From positions 1 through 64,000 of the forward strand of contig JACQFZ010000070.1 in the NCBI GenBank assembly GCA_016199745.1: a stretch of 64,000 nucleotides of DNA, in the 5' to 3' direction. Positions 28,701 through 35,856 of the stretch are shown piece by piece. Source of the DNA: Gammaproteobacteria bacterium. Its GTDB lineage: Bacteria > Pseudomonadota > Gammaproteobacteria > Acidiferrobacterales > Sulfurifustaceae. How positions within the stretch are numbered: position 1 is the first letter of the stretch; each line of letters opens with the position of its first letter. The notes under the pieces are model-generated. The model was not told the origin of the DNA and did not search any database. It saw nothing but the letters and a program-made list of their open reading frames with translations. The position numbers and the translations under genes are program-made.

Positions 28701-29329
28701 GTGAGCTCGCCGAACCAACCGGCAAACGGTGTCGTCAGGTGAAACGTGGTGGCCTGCCGCCAATCGACCTCACCGGCGATCATCGGCGTTAGTCCGGAAA
28801 CGAATGCCAGCAATGCCGATAGACCAGCGAGCGGTACCGCAAGTCGAGCCGCCCATTTGAGACCGAATAAATTAACGACGGTGAAAAACAGTAGTAACCC
28901 AATCGCCAGCGCCGTTACCGAGACGTCGGGCAGATACCACGAGTTAATCGCCGACGCCGCTAAAATCGCCGTCACGCCGCACACCCATCCCCACCAATAA
29001 CAAACACCGGTGATCGCGGCGAGCACCGGGCTATAGGGCCGGAATGCGTGCGCGCAGGTAGCGGCGATACCGCCGACACGATTTGGGTACATCAATGTCA
29101 GCTCGGTCCAACCAGGCGTCGCCGCCCAACCGAGCACGACGCCGACGATCAACAACGGAACCGCCGCACTCCCCTGGCCCAGGAATTCTGCCTGGCCGAT
29201 AAAGAGCACAGTGATTAATAACAGGCTGGTGTTGCTGCCACCCAACGCGAGCGCGGTTGTACCGAGCCAGCCGATCGTTCGTGGCGGCGGTGCGGGTACG
29301 CTGTCGTGGTTGGTCTGCTTTGCTTCCAT
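25760..29329 (-). CDS. amino-acid permease fused to HAMP-PAS-GGDEF-EAL (transporter-linked c-di-GMP enzyme)
   Basis: A single open frame of about 1,189 residues (numbers below count from an alternative ATG at 29401, 1,213 residues). Residues ~43-475: APC-superfamily permease with about 12 helices, including TIGWLGTTALALGGSN and the GYCGPAFEAVHCYAGETINP segment. Two extra helices (~491-515, 523-550) lead into a HAMP-like linker (~550-620), coiled coil (~620-650), PAS with PAC (650-765), and GGDEF (770-935) with GGDEF at 853-857 plus a RDGD inhibitory site. EAL (945-1195) with E981-A-L and DDFGTGYSN follows. All enzymatic motifs are intact. I infer that solute binding or transport controls c-di-GMP. 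The start is uncertain; ATG 29329 avoids an unlike N-terminal stretch. Confidence 0.88.
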   Translation of the reverse strand: MEAKQTNHDSVPAPPPRTIGWLGTTALALGGSNTSLLLITVLFIGQAEFLGQGSAAVPLLIVGVVLGWAATPGWTELTLMYPNRVGGIAATCAHAFRPYSPVLAAITGVCYWWGWVCGVTAILAASAINSWYLPDVSVTALAIGLLLFFTVVNLFGLKWAARLAVPLAGLSALLAFVSGLTPMIAGEVDWRQATTFHLTTPFAGWFGELTSLMAGLYLVGYCGPAFEAVHCYAGETINPTKNVPRAVFASAALAGIFFIVLPVVWLGALGPEALGKDLALILGPTFAPIFGAAAKAVAIWFLVVSMCSTALQPIAGASRTLSQLADDGLLPRVLSRRWYNGTPWVATLLTGGMGIGFVLLGQPVWLIAATNFTYLIGIALPSVAVWLLRRNEPHHPRPYRAPRGTIGLGLVAAGGWGISALLGFEQFGLPTVIVGLALACSGSLLYAWRRYSDRRRAGLPPVARTLHLKLTGAMLLVLLLDGAGYLLAVSVVPKTEAALLAGLADIFVAVAMLTIGVGLILPGMIAHSAVEVANAAHVLVKGTLADFSRAMQALANGDLDAAHARVTITPVRVRSRDEVGDMAEAFNSLQLEVSRAAIGLDGAREGLREAQQALTEVNASLERRVQEILESIDNIVWSASSDTNELLYLNPAAEKVYGRPIGDFFRDQLLWDERVHPDDRQLVRDARIGLSINGSVTLEYRIIRPNGEVRWLEDKARLTRDNTGKPIRIDGVASDITERKTHVARVEYIASHDMLTGLPNRNLLDDRISDAIARAHRSDQRLALLFLDLNRFKLINDTFGHPVGDGLLKVVAVRLTEIVRDGDTVARLGGDEFVILLSSLKHIDEAEHAAVRILDAFSRPFEVDGREFHVTTSIGISIFPEDGNEPVMLLKHADAAMYRAKEERRDGFQFYTRDLGAQARERVDLESALRLAVERKQFELYYQPRFDLKNGKICGIEALIRWNRPGHGIVVPEQFIAIAEEIGLITPIGEWVLQTACAQLKAWHVTGHNQLALAVNLSARQLFRQDVPQLVSRVLAQTGVRAEYLELELTESTLIHNADTVIATLRALKSIGVSLSLDDFGTGYSNLRYLRRFPIDLIKIDQSFIVDLPDNEEAASITRAIIALASSLKLKTVAEGVETEGQLKFLIEHGCDAVQGFYYSQPLSAKQMTELLCNHAPAPMTARTGCHRQ

Positions 29330-29516
29330 GATGTCCGTTTTTTGTAGGCGAGCGGATCCTTTTAGGCGGGACCGCCCCATACCGACGTTTGCAATGAACA
29401 TGCCGTTGCGTCGATGCGACGCGGCAGACCGAATTAATCGTTAGACGCGACGGAAAGCCGACGCGGATGTTGTGGAACATTGATAGGATCGCCTTTTTCG
29501 ACAGTTTCCCTACCGA

Positions 29517-30812
29517 ATGACACAAATGACGTCTCCCATTAATGTTTACGCCCCATTAGTCGCTGTTATCGGTGGCGGTCCGGCCGGTCTCATGGCGGCG
29601 GAAGTCTTGATTCAGAACGGCGTTCGCGTCGATCTGTTCGATGCCATGCCGTCCGTGGGCCGCAAGTTTTTAATGGCTGGCAAAGGCGGCCTTAACATCA
29701 CCCACGCCGAGCCGCTCGACGCTTTTTTCTCGCGTTATGGCGCACGTCGTGCCCAGATTGAGCCGCTGCTCAGCGCCTTCGGACCCGATGCATTGCGCCA
29801 GTGGGTACGGACGCTCGGGATCGAAACATTCGTCGGTAGTTCCGGCCGCGTATTTCCCGCCGATATGAAAGCAGCACCGCTATTGCGCGCGTGGCTGCAT
29901 CGGTTGCGTCAGGCGGGGGTGAACTTTCATGTGCGCCACCGTTGGTGCGGTTGGGATAACGATGCACTACGCTTCGCGACCACCGCCGGCGAGCGATTAG
30001 TGCAAGCGGAGGCCGTGGTACTGGCACTCGGCGGCGGCAGCTGGGCGCGACTCGGTTCCGACGGTGCCTGGGTGCCGTTGTTGGCACAACGTGGCATCGC
30101 TATCACGCCGTTGCAACCGGCGAACTGTGGATTCGACGTTGATACCAACCGCGGCGTCGGCTGGAGCGAACATTTTCGTACACGCTTCGCCGGTCAGCCA
30201 CTGAAATCTATCGCCGTTAGCTTTACGGATGCGGCCGGTGTTATGCATCGGCAACGCGGCGAATTCGTGGTCACGACCACCGGCGTAGAAGGCAGCTTGA
30301 TCTACGCATTCGCCGCGCAACTGCGCGACCGAATTGCCGCCGACGGATCCAACATTATTCATCTCGACCTAATGCCGGATTGGGATCTGCAACGTGTTTT
30401 TAAAGGTGTTGCCCACCCACGTGCTACCCGATCGATGTCCAGTCACTTGCAGAGTCGCATTGGCATTAAAGGCGTAAAAACCGGATTGCTGTGGGAGCTG
30501 CTGTCGAAACAAGACTTCGCCGATCCCGCTCGGTTGGCGGCGGCGATCAAAGCGCTACCGCTGCGACTGATCGCGCCCCGCCCTATCGACGAAGCAATCA
30601 GCAGTGCCGGTGGCATCGCTTTCGAAGCGCTCGATACCAACTTAATGCTGCACTCACTGCCGGGCATTTTTTGCGCCGGCGAGATGCTCGATTGGGAGGC
30701 ACCGACCGGTGGATATTTGCTCACCGCCTGTTTCGCCAGCGGGCGGGTAGCGGGCATGGGGGCATTAAATTGGCTAACGCGAGTTGCTTCAAACCGTCAC
30801 CAAAACCCGTAG
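29517..30812 (+). CDS. BaiN/YhiN-like FAD-dependent oxidoreductase (TIGR03862-type)
   Basis: 431 residues. FAD-binding Rossmann motif VAVIGGGPAGLMAAEVL at the N-terminus, then GRKFLMAGKGGLNITHAEP, a strong signature of the YhiN/BaiN (HI0933-like) flavoproteins, and a C-terminal FAD segment with FCAGEMLDWEAPTGGYLLTACFASGR. The subfamily with a shortened inserted domain and SGRVFPADMKAAPLLRAWL is the one usually labelled TIGR03862. Substrate unknown; BaiN itself is a bile-acid enzyme, which is not implied here. Divergent from the permease-cyclase gene. Confidence 0.85.
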   Translation: MTQMTSPINVYAPLVAVIGGGPAGLMAAEVLIQNGVRVDLFDAMPSVGRKFLMAGKGGLNITHAEPLDAFFSRYGARRAQIEPLLSAFGPDALRQWVRTLGIETFVGSSGRVFPADMKAAPLLRAWLHRLRQAGVNFHVRHRWCGWDNDALRFATTAGERLVQAEAVVLALGGGSWARLGSDGAWVPLLAQRGIAITPLQPANCGFDVDTNRGVGWSEHFRTRFAGQPLKSIAVSFTDAAGVMHRQRGEFVVTTTGVEGSLIYAFAAQLRDRIAADGSNIIHLDLMPDWDLQRVFKGVAHPRATRSMSSHLQSRIGIKGVKTGLLWELLSKQDFADPARLAAAIKALPLRLIAPRPIDEAISSAGGIAFEALDTNLMLHSLPGIFCAGEMLDWEAPTGGYLLTACFASGRVAGMGALNWLTRVASNRHQNP

Positions 30813-30839
30813 CCCGGATGGAACAAAGCGTAATCCGGG
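30813..30839. repeat. short dispersed palindrome after the flavoprotein gene
   Basis: CCCGGAT and ATCCGGG pair across GGAACAAAGCGTA directly after the stop codon. This GTAGCCCGGATG...GTAATCCGGG form is a widespread intergenic repeat of gammaproteobacteria. It probably acts as an mRNA 3'-end stabiliser or weak terminator. Confidence 0.6.
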
Positions 30840-30911
30840 AACCGTATTAATTTCTCTGACACGGCAATAGCTTGGTTTAAACTCTTCGCCGCTGACTAGG
30901 CCAAGGAAACG

Positions 30912-31358
30912 TCAACGTTTCCGCGGACGAGATACGTCCAGGCATGGTGCGATACGCTCACGTTTACGCTGATGCGTAATGAATGTCACATCGAAGGAAA
31001 GCTTTTTAGCCGTCGGCGTATGTTCATCGAGCACTCGCCAGAACGGGGTGATCTCTATCAACTTCGCGCCCTGCTCCAAGGCTTCGTAAGCCGCCTCGGT
31101 TACGGTTCGCAAGTGAAAGCCCATCGTGATCGGGCATGTCACTTCGGCGCGGTAGTTGCGCGCTAACTTCAGGCGCAAGGTTTTCACATCGATGCTCTTG
31201 CCCCGGGGTATTCGTCTTATGAAAGCGTCGACGATCTGGGCCGACGGAACTAGCATTATCTGCCCTGCCTTCATGCCGGCGATGTCGATCGGCGCCGGCA
31301 TGACCTTGTGCGGTTTGGCATCATTCAGTTTATCGGCCCACGATCTTCGTTTTTTCAT
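30912..31358 (-). CDS. MGMT-like protein with CPIT motif
   Basis: 148 residues, very basic. The layout follows small proteins related to the alkyltransferase DNA-binding fold: KKRRSWADKL at the start, PAPIDIAGM, PRGKSIDVKTLRLKLARNYRAEVTCPIT, then ITPFWRVL. The CPIT replaces the PCHR active site of true O6-alkylguanine transferases, so methyl transfer is doubtful; function in these relatives is not established. It begins 6 bp after the AraC-type regulator gene and is likely co-transcribed with it. The C-terminal RKRERIAPCLDVSRPRKR tail is unusual. Confidence 0.6.
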   Translation of the reverse strand: MKKRRSWADKLNDAKPHKVMPAPIDIAGMKAGQIMLVPSAQIVDAFIRRIPRGKSIDVKTLRLKLARNYRAEVTCPITMGFHLRTVTEAAYEALEQGAKLIEITPFWRVLDEHTPTAKKLSFDVTFITHQRKRERIAPCLDVSRPRKR

Positions 31359-31364
31359 TGTTAG

Positions 31365-32216
31365 TTAACGCAATGGTAAATAAATATCGGTCAGCAACTC
31401 GGTCGGTGCCGTGTCGCGTGGATTGTTGAGGTATTCCTCGAAGATCGGCGCGTTTGCTGCCTCTTCGCCCGACTGCGGCAACCATACGCCGTAAAGCCAC
31501 TGATAGGCAGCGCGCATGTCGGCGTACGGACCCTTGTGTCGCAATGTCGCGTAACGGCCGCCGGCGATTTCTACAGACTTTAACGGTAGCTCTACGGTGA
31601 CGTTTTCGTTGGTAATAACACAGGCACACGATCGCAGCTCGTCTTCAGCAACAGCTGTAGGGTCGTCAAAATAAATGCCGGCGGATCTCATCCCTGGTGT
31701 TATTAATTGACGCGCGCCTAACCAACCATACAGGGTGTCGAACGCTTTACCGATTTGCATATATCCGCCGATATGTTCGACCGCAATTACTTTGGTCGTC
31801 GGCACGGTCTTGATGGCGATGTCGTACGTCGTATTCATTGTTGTCTGCCTTTGGGGTTGAAACTGTGTGTGGCTGCCATTTTTTCGGTACTGCGCCGGCG
31901 GCATGCCGTAGGTCGCGCTGAAAATACGAGTGAACGATTGCACGTTGCCGAAGCCGGATTTTTCGGCGACCTGCTCGATTGCCATCGACGTTTGCGCCAA
32001 GTAACCGGCGGCGCGGTGTAAGCGTAAACGCTTGACGGTGGCGGCGAGCGTTTCGCCATACAGCGCGTGATAGGTCCGGTGCCAATGATGCGGCGACAGA
32101 CAGGCAATATCGGCGAGTTTATGGAGATCGAGATCGTCGTCGAGGTGATCGTGGATGTAGGCCGTGACTCGATTCAGCCGTTCTTCGTAATGGGTCCGCA
32201 AGCTCGTTTTTGTCAT
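31365..32216 (-). CDS. AraC family regulator with GyrI-like effector domain
   Basis: 283 residues. Two AraC helix-turn-helix units at ~10-110 (LHKLADIACLSPHHWHRTYHALYGE and IEQVAEKSGFGNVQSFTRIFSATYGMPPAQYRK), then a GyrI/SOUL-like small-molecule domain (~130-283; KVIAVEHIGGYMQIGKAFDTLY and GGRYATLRHKGPYADM). Relatives such as Rob and SbmC-type regulators bind hydrophobic ligands. It heads a two-gene unit with the MGMT-like protein. Confidence 0.9.
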   Translation of the reverse strand: MTKTSLRTHYEERLNRVTAYIHDHLDDDLDLHKLADIACLSPHHWHRTYHALYGETLAATVKRLRLHRAAGYLAQTSMAIEQVAEKSGFGNVQSFTRIFSATYGMPPAQYRKNGSHTQFQPQRQTTMNTTYDIAIKTVPTTKVIAVEHIGGYMQIGKAFDTLYGWLGARQLITPGMRSAGIYFDDPTAVAEDELRSCACVITNENVTVELPLKSVEIAGGRYATLRHKGPYADMRAAYQWLYGVWLPQSGEEAANAPIFEEYLNNPRDTAPTELLTDIYLPLR

Positions 32217-32285
32217 TGTCGTCGATCATTTTCCAGAAGCGATCACTATTAATAACACAGGTCGATTTGACGATTCTTGCGGACT

Positions 32286-32513
32286 TTATCGACAATCGAC
32301 AATTTCTACCGACCTCAGTGCAATGCTCTCCTCTTCGACATAGATGTCTTTTGGTTGGTAAATTAAATGATCGACATCATCATCGATCATCACCTCGAAG
32401 ACGTCGTCTTTCGAATCGCAAGTAAACCCGTTGAGCGGCTCCCATTTCCGATTGATTTGATCGCCAAGCTTGAACCCGGCGATCTCGACTTCAGCCTGCT
32501 CACCCACCAACAA
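32286..32513 (-). CDS. small acidic hypothetical protein, possibly the second half of a broken gene
   Basis: 75 residues from a TTG at 32513; acidic, with GEQAEVEIAGFKLGDQ, FTCDSKDDVFEVMID and DHLIYQPKDIYVEEE. The pattern recalls DUF5335-like stress-associated proteins of about 100-130 residues, but the N-terminal part is lacking. The same frame upstream of an in-frame TGA (32526-32528) continues as about 45 coding-like codons (RIDHLRVRDSICLVADLSES). I think this is either one gene broken by the TGA or two neighbouring remnants. Low certainty. Confidence 0.4.
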   Translation of the reverse strand: MLVGEQAEVEIAGFKLGDQINRKWEPLNGFTCDSKDDVFEVMIDDDVDHLIYQPKDIYVEEESIALRSVEIVDCR

Positions 32514-32811
32514 ACTGCGTGAGATTCAATCGAAATGGGATTGCCACTGTATATAGCGCTGGGCAGGCGACTCGGACAAATCGGCGACCAGGCAGATCGA
32601 ATCGCGCACACGTAAATGGTCGATTCGGAAACTGTGGTTTATATCTAGGGTCTTACGAAAAGGTGTAAAGGTCGAACGTTAAGTTGACCCCCGTCCCTAC
32701 CTTCCTGGATATCTATCAGCGACGCCGTGACGACGCGTTCAGACAAGACAACGCCGCCCGCCAGCTCGTCGTTTTTTTTTCGCGCCCCTAGACTGTGTAG
32801 GTATTAGCGCT
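32514..32811. other. intergenic with possible gene debris
   Basis: The minus strand carries the coding-like stretch upstream of the TGA at 32526-32528. The plus strand has a short frame around 32695-32790 (DIYQRRRDDAFRQDNAARQL) without a start or known family. A T9 run lies at about 32772. Nothing here can be called a gene. Confidence 0.35.
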
Positions 32812-32996
32812 CTAGGTATTCCCAGGATATTCATCCGCGGGAATGAAACGGGAAGTTCGGTGCGCTTACTTCAGCAAATCCGACGCTGCCCCCGCAACGG
32901 TAAACGAGCAAGGCTAGCAGCACGCCACTGTGTAATAGCACGGGAAGGCGCTAGTCAAGGATACAACATCCAGCTCGTGAGCCCGGAGACCGGCCT
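32812..32996 (+). ncRNA. cobalamin (adenosylcobalamin) riboswitch
   Basis: Well-formed class: GAATGAAACGGGAA near the 5' side (32841), CGGTGCG, GCTGCCCCCGCAACGGTA (32885-32902), GCCACTG (32924-32930), CGGGAAGGCG (32941-32950) and the closing B12 box AGCCCGGAGACCGGCC (32980-32995), in canonical order and spacing. It precedes, on the same strand, a 52-codon ORF and gbcA/gbcB-like genes. Known elements of this family switch expression off when the coenzyme is bound. About 150 bases separate it from the first start codon, room for a terminator or anti-Shine-Dalgarno helix that I could not model. Confidence 0.92.
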
Positions 32997-33146
32997 AGGG
33001 TGAATAGCAATTAGTATCGCGGTGGGCGATGCAGATGGTTGTCAGGGATGCATCCGTCTTTAACTCCTCCACTGAAATCGCTCAGCACGGTTGCGTGAGG
33101 TCGCCGCACGCGCGAATGAGTAGCCACGCCTGGAAGGAGACAAGTT

Positions 33147-33305
33147 ATGTCTATGTCAGCACTCAAGGAAAAGGACGCCGCGAATGATTTCGCCATGGCC
33201 ATTGTCATGACGGATACCGGCACCCTAATTGTGATTAAAACGGCAACGACCACGTTTGCAATCGTGTCCGCTGCCGAAGTCACAGAGCGCCCGGTACTGC
33301 ATTAA
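33147..33305 (+). CDS. 52-residue small protein between B12 riboswitch and gbcA
   Basis: ATG 33147 follows GGAAGGAGACAAGTT, one of the best ribosome sites in the window. The product has a polar N-terminus (SALKEKDAANDFAMA) and two short beta-prone hydrophobic stretches (IVMTDTGTLIVIK and TTTFAIVSAAE). No transmembrane span is clear, and it does not resemble CbtB or other cobalt proteins. It may be a regulatory leader peptide or a small partner of the oxygenase. I do not recognise a family. Confidence 0.6.
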   Translation: MSMSALKEKDAANDFAMAIVMTDTGTLIVIKTATTTFAIVSAAEVTERPVLH

Positions 33306-33352
33306 CGCGCTCGATCGTTGAACTTCTATTTAATAGCTTCAGGACTTTTACG

Positions 33353-34630
33353 ATGACGGTACACAAGTTACATCGAGTAGAACCGACGCCGGCACGAACG
33401 ACAGTAGATCTGCCGGCGCTGATCGCCGATCGCAAACCGGGGTACAGCCTCGAGGCGCCGTTCTATACCAGCCGCGAGGTATTCGACCTCGATATGGACG
33501 CAATCTTCGGTCGCCACTGGATCCACGTCGGCATCGAGCCCGACGTCGCCGAGCCGGGTGACTACTTCACGGTTGAAATCGGCAATGAGTCGATTTTGAT
33601 CGTGCGCGACGACGATATGCAGATCCGCGCGTTCCACAATGTTTGTCGCCACCGCGGCGCACGGTTGTGCAATGAATCGAAAGGCGTCGTCGGTAACTTG
33701 GTGTGCCCGTATCACCAATGGACTTACAACCTCACCGGCGAACTGATCTCGGCCGAGCACATGGGTGAGCAGTTCGACCGCTGCAAGCATGGCCTGAAAA
33801 CGGTGCACTTACGCAATCTTGCCGGCCTGCTGTTTATCTGCCTAGCGGAACATCCACCGGTCGACTTTGAAGAAATGCGTCGGCAGATGGAGCCCTACTT
33901 GTTACCGCATCAAATCGCCAACACCAAGATCGCGGCACAAGTCGACATCGTCGAGCATTGCAATTGGAAGCTGACGATGGAGAATAACCGCGAGTGCTAT
34001 CACTGCCGCGCGAACCATCCGGAGTTGACGATTTCGGTTTATGAATACGGCTTTGGCTATGCACCGACCGAAGAACACGCCGAGCTGCTGAACAACTTTG
34101 AATCGACGGTCGCGCAAAACCATGCGCGCTGGGAGGCCGATGGCCTGCCGTCGCGTGAGCTCGAACACCTGAACGACCGCGTCACCGGCTTCCGAACCAT
34201 GCGCTTACCTCTCGATCGCGCGCATGAATCGCAAACACTCGATTCGAAAGTCGCGTGCAGCCATCTGCTCGGCGACTTCAAACGTGCCGATCTCGGCGGC
34301 CTGTCGTTCTGGACTCAGCCCAATTCATGGCATCACTTCATGAGCGACCACATCGTCACGTTCTCGGTGTTGCCGTTGACCGCCGAGACCACGCTCGTGC
34401 GTACCAAGTGGCTGGTGCATAAAGACGCGATCGAAGGCAAAGACTACAACTTGGAAAACCTGATGGCAGTTTGGAATGCCACCAACGATCAGGACCGCAT
34501 GCTGGTCGAGCAAGCGCAGCGCGGCGTCCGTAGCAAAGCCTATCAACCGGGTCCGTTGTCGCCGTACACCGAAGACTTAGTTGAAAAGTTTTGCGGCTGG
34601 TACATCAAGCGGCTACGCGCCGCACTCTAG
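33353..34630 (+). CDS. gbcA: Rieske oxygenase, glycine betaine demethylase subunit GbcA-like
   Basis: 425 residues. Rieske [2Fe-2S] site CRHRGARLC...CPYHQW (Cys-X-His and Cys-X2-His), then a catalytic domain with mononuclear-iron ligands around NNRECYHCRANHPEL. The C-terminal WLVHKDAIEGKDYNLE and VWNATNDQDRMLVEQAQRGV blocks are close to Pseudomonas GbcA. GbcA oxidatively removes one methyl group from glycine betaine, giving dimethylglycine and formaldehyde, with electrons from GbcB. Stachydrine or carnitine oxygenases are close alternatives. AGGA precedes ATG 33353. Upstream control by a cobalamin riboswitch is unexpected for this family. Confidence 0.82.
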   Translation: MTVHKLHRVEPTPARTTVDLPALIADRKPGYSLEAPFYTSREVFDLDMDAIFGRHWIHVGIEPDVAEPGDYFTVEIGNESILIVRDDDMQIRAFHNVCRHRGARLCNESKGVVGNLVCPYHQWTYNLTGELISAEHMGEQFDRCKHGLKTVHLRNLAGLLFICLAEHPPVDFEEMRRQMEPYLLPHQIANTKIAAQVDIVEHCNWKLTMENNRECYHCRANHPELTISVYEYGFGYAPTEEHAELLNNFESTVAQNHARWEADGLPSRELEHLNDRVTGFRTMRLPLDRAHESQTLDSKVACSHLLGDFKRADLGGLSFWTQPNSWHHFMSDHIVTFSVLPLTAETTLVRTKWLVHKDAIEGKDYNLENLMAVWNATNDQDRMLVEQAQRGVRSKAYQPGPLSPYTEDLVEKFCGWYIKRLRAAL

Positions 34631-34641
34631 AGCTCGAACCC

Positions 34642-35748
34642 ATGCAAGCATTGGATACCCGTCTGACCCAAGAGTTTTTGGCGCAAGTGCCGACGTCGTG
34701 GAACGGCGAGCGCGACGACTATTTGATTTGCTGCCGCACCCAGCAGGAAACGCACGACGTCAAAAGCTTTTTCTTCCGGGCGCCGGAACCGCGGCTGTTC
34801 CGTTTCAGCCCCGGGCAGTACATCACGCTGGAGTTGGAAATCGACGGCGACCGCATCAATCGCTGCTACACCATTTCGTCCGCCCCTACCCGGCCGGATA
34901 CGATCTCGATCACGGTGAAGCGGGTACCGGGCGGTAAAGTCTCCAATTGGTTGCACGACAATCTGCGCGTCGGCGACAGCGTGCGTGCGCTCGGACCGGC
35001 GGGTGACTTCACCTGCGTCAACAAACCGGCAAAAAAATATCTGTTCCTGTCCGGCGGCAGCGGTATCACACCGTTGATGTCGATGGCGCGCGCGTTTTAC
35101 GAGTTCGGCGACGATCAAGACATCGTTTTCGTGCACGCCGCGCGCACGCCGAACGACATCATTTTCAAGCGTGAGCTGGAAATGATGGCAAGTCACATGC
35201 AGAAATTTCGCACCGCTTTCGTCTGCGAGAATCGCGGCAAACAACCGGAATGGAGCGGCTACACCGGCTACCTCTCGCCCGCCTCGTTGCAACTGATTGC
35301 CCCGGATTTTCGTGAGCGCGAAGTGTTCACTTGTGGACCCGGGCCGTTCATGAAGGCGGTCAAGGAAATGCTTGCCCAGTCCGAGTTCGATTTATCGCAT
35401 TACCACCAAGAAAGCTTCTCGTTCGAAGAAGCGGCCTCGACCAACGCCGAACCACCAGCCGTGCCAGCGGCGACGGCAGCGCAGGCGCAATTTACCATCG
35501 ATTTCGCAAAAAGCCGGCGTACCGTGAACTGCGATTCGCAAACCAACATTCTCGACGCGGCACGCGCCAATGGCTTGCGGCTGCCGGCGTCGTGTGCGCA
35601 AGGCATGTGCGGTACCTGCAAATGCAAGCTTGCGTCCGGCAAAGTTGATATGGTGCATAAAGGCGGGATTCGCCAGCGCGAAATCGATCAGGGGTTTATC
35701 TTGATCTGCTGCAGTAAACCGCTGACAGATCTGGTGATCGAGAAGTGA
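34642..35748 (+). CDS. gbcB: ferredoxin-NADP reductase-type electron donor GbcB-like
   Basis: About 368 residues. FAD-binding domain with RCYTISSAPT, NAD(P)-binding domain (LFLSGGSGITPLMSMARA; EVFTCGPGPFMKAV), a ~30-residue Ala/Pro linker, and a C-terminal plant-type [2Fe-2S] ferredoxin domain with CAQGMCGTCKC and the fourth Cys in LICCSKP. It supplies electrons from NAD(P)H to the Rieske oxygenase. ATG 34642 lies 11 bp after the gbcA stop; the frame extends back into gbcA but has no better start. The pair is complete. Confidence 0.85.
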   Translation: MQALDTRLTQEFLAQVPTSWNGERDDYLICCRTQQETHDVKSFFFRAPEPRLFRFSPGQYITLELEIDGDRINRCYTISSAPTRPDTISITVKRVPGGKVSNWLHDNLRVGDSVRALGPAGDFTCVNKPAKKYLFLSGGSGITPLMSMARAFYEFGDDQDIVFVHAARTPNDIIFKRELEMMASHMQKFRTAFVCENRGKQPEWSGYTGYLSPASLQLIAPDFREREVFTCGPGPFMKAVKEMLAQSEFDLSHYHQESFSFEEAASTNAEPPAVPAATAAQAQFTIDFAKSRRTVNCDSQTNILDAARANGLRLPASCAQGMCGTCKCKLASGKVDMVHKGGIRQREIDQGFILICCSKPLTDLVIEK

Positions 35749-35856
35749 CAGGAGTTGCGTTGGCGCGGCCGGGATTCTTTTTATCCGGCGCCTCACTCCA
35801 TTTGTGGGGCGATGGCGAAACATAGAACTTGCGCCCAGGCTGGTCGAGCAACAGGG

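Noticed and set aside
26400-29300. Possible two separate genes (permease and GGDEF/EAL) instead of a fusion
   Set aside because: The reading frame has no stop between the permease and the HAMP/PAS region, and no internal start with a ribosome site was seen at the junction, so one protein is the simpler reading.
32812-32996. Third element copy suggested by GCGCTTACTTCAGCAAATCC
   Set aside because: The resemblance to the element terminus is short; the stretch is an internal part of the cobalamin riboswitch.
33011-33283. 90-codon minus-strand ORF opposite the small ORF at 33147, considered as CbtB-like
   Set aside because: No CbtB signature (C-terminal His motif and single helix) and it lies antisense to the better-supported small ORF.
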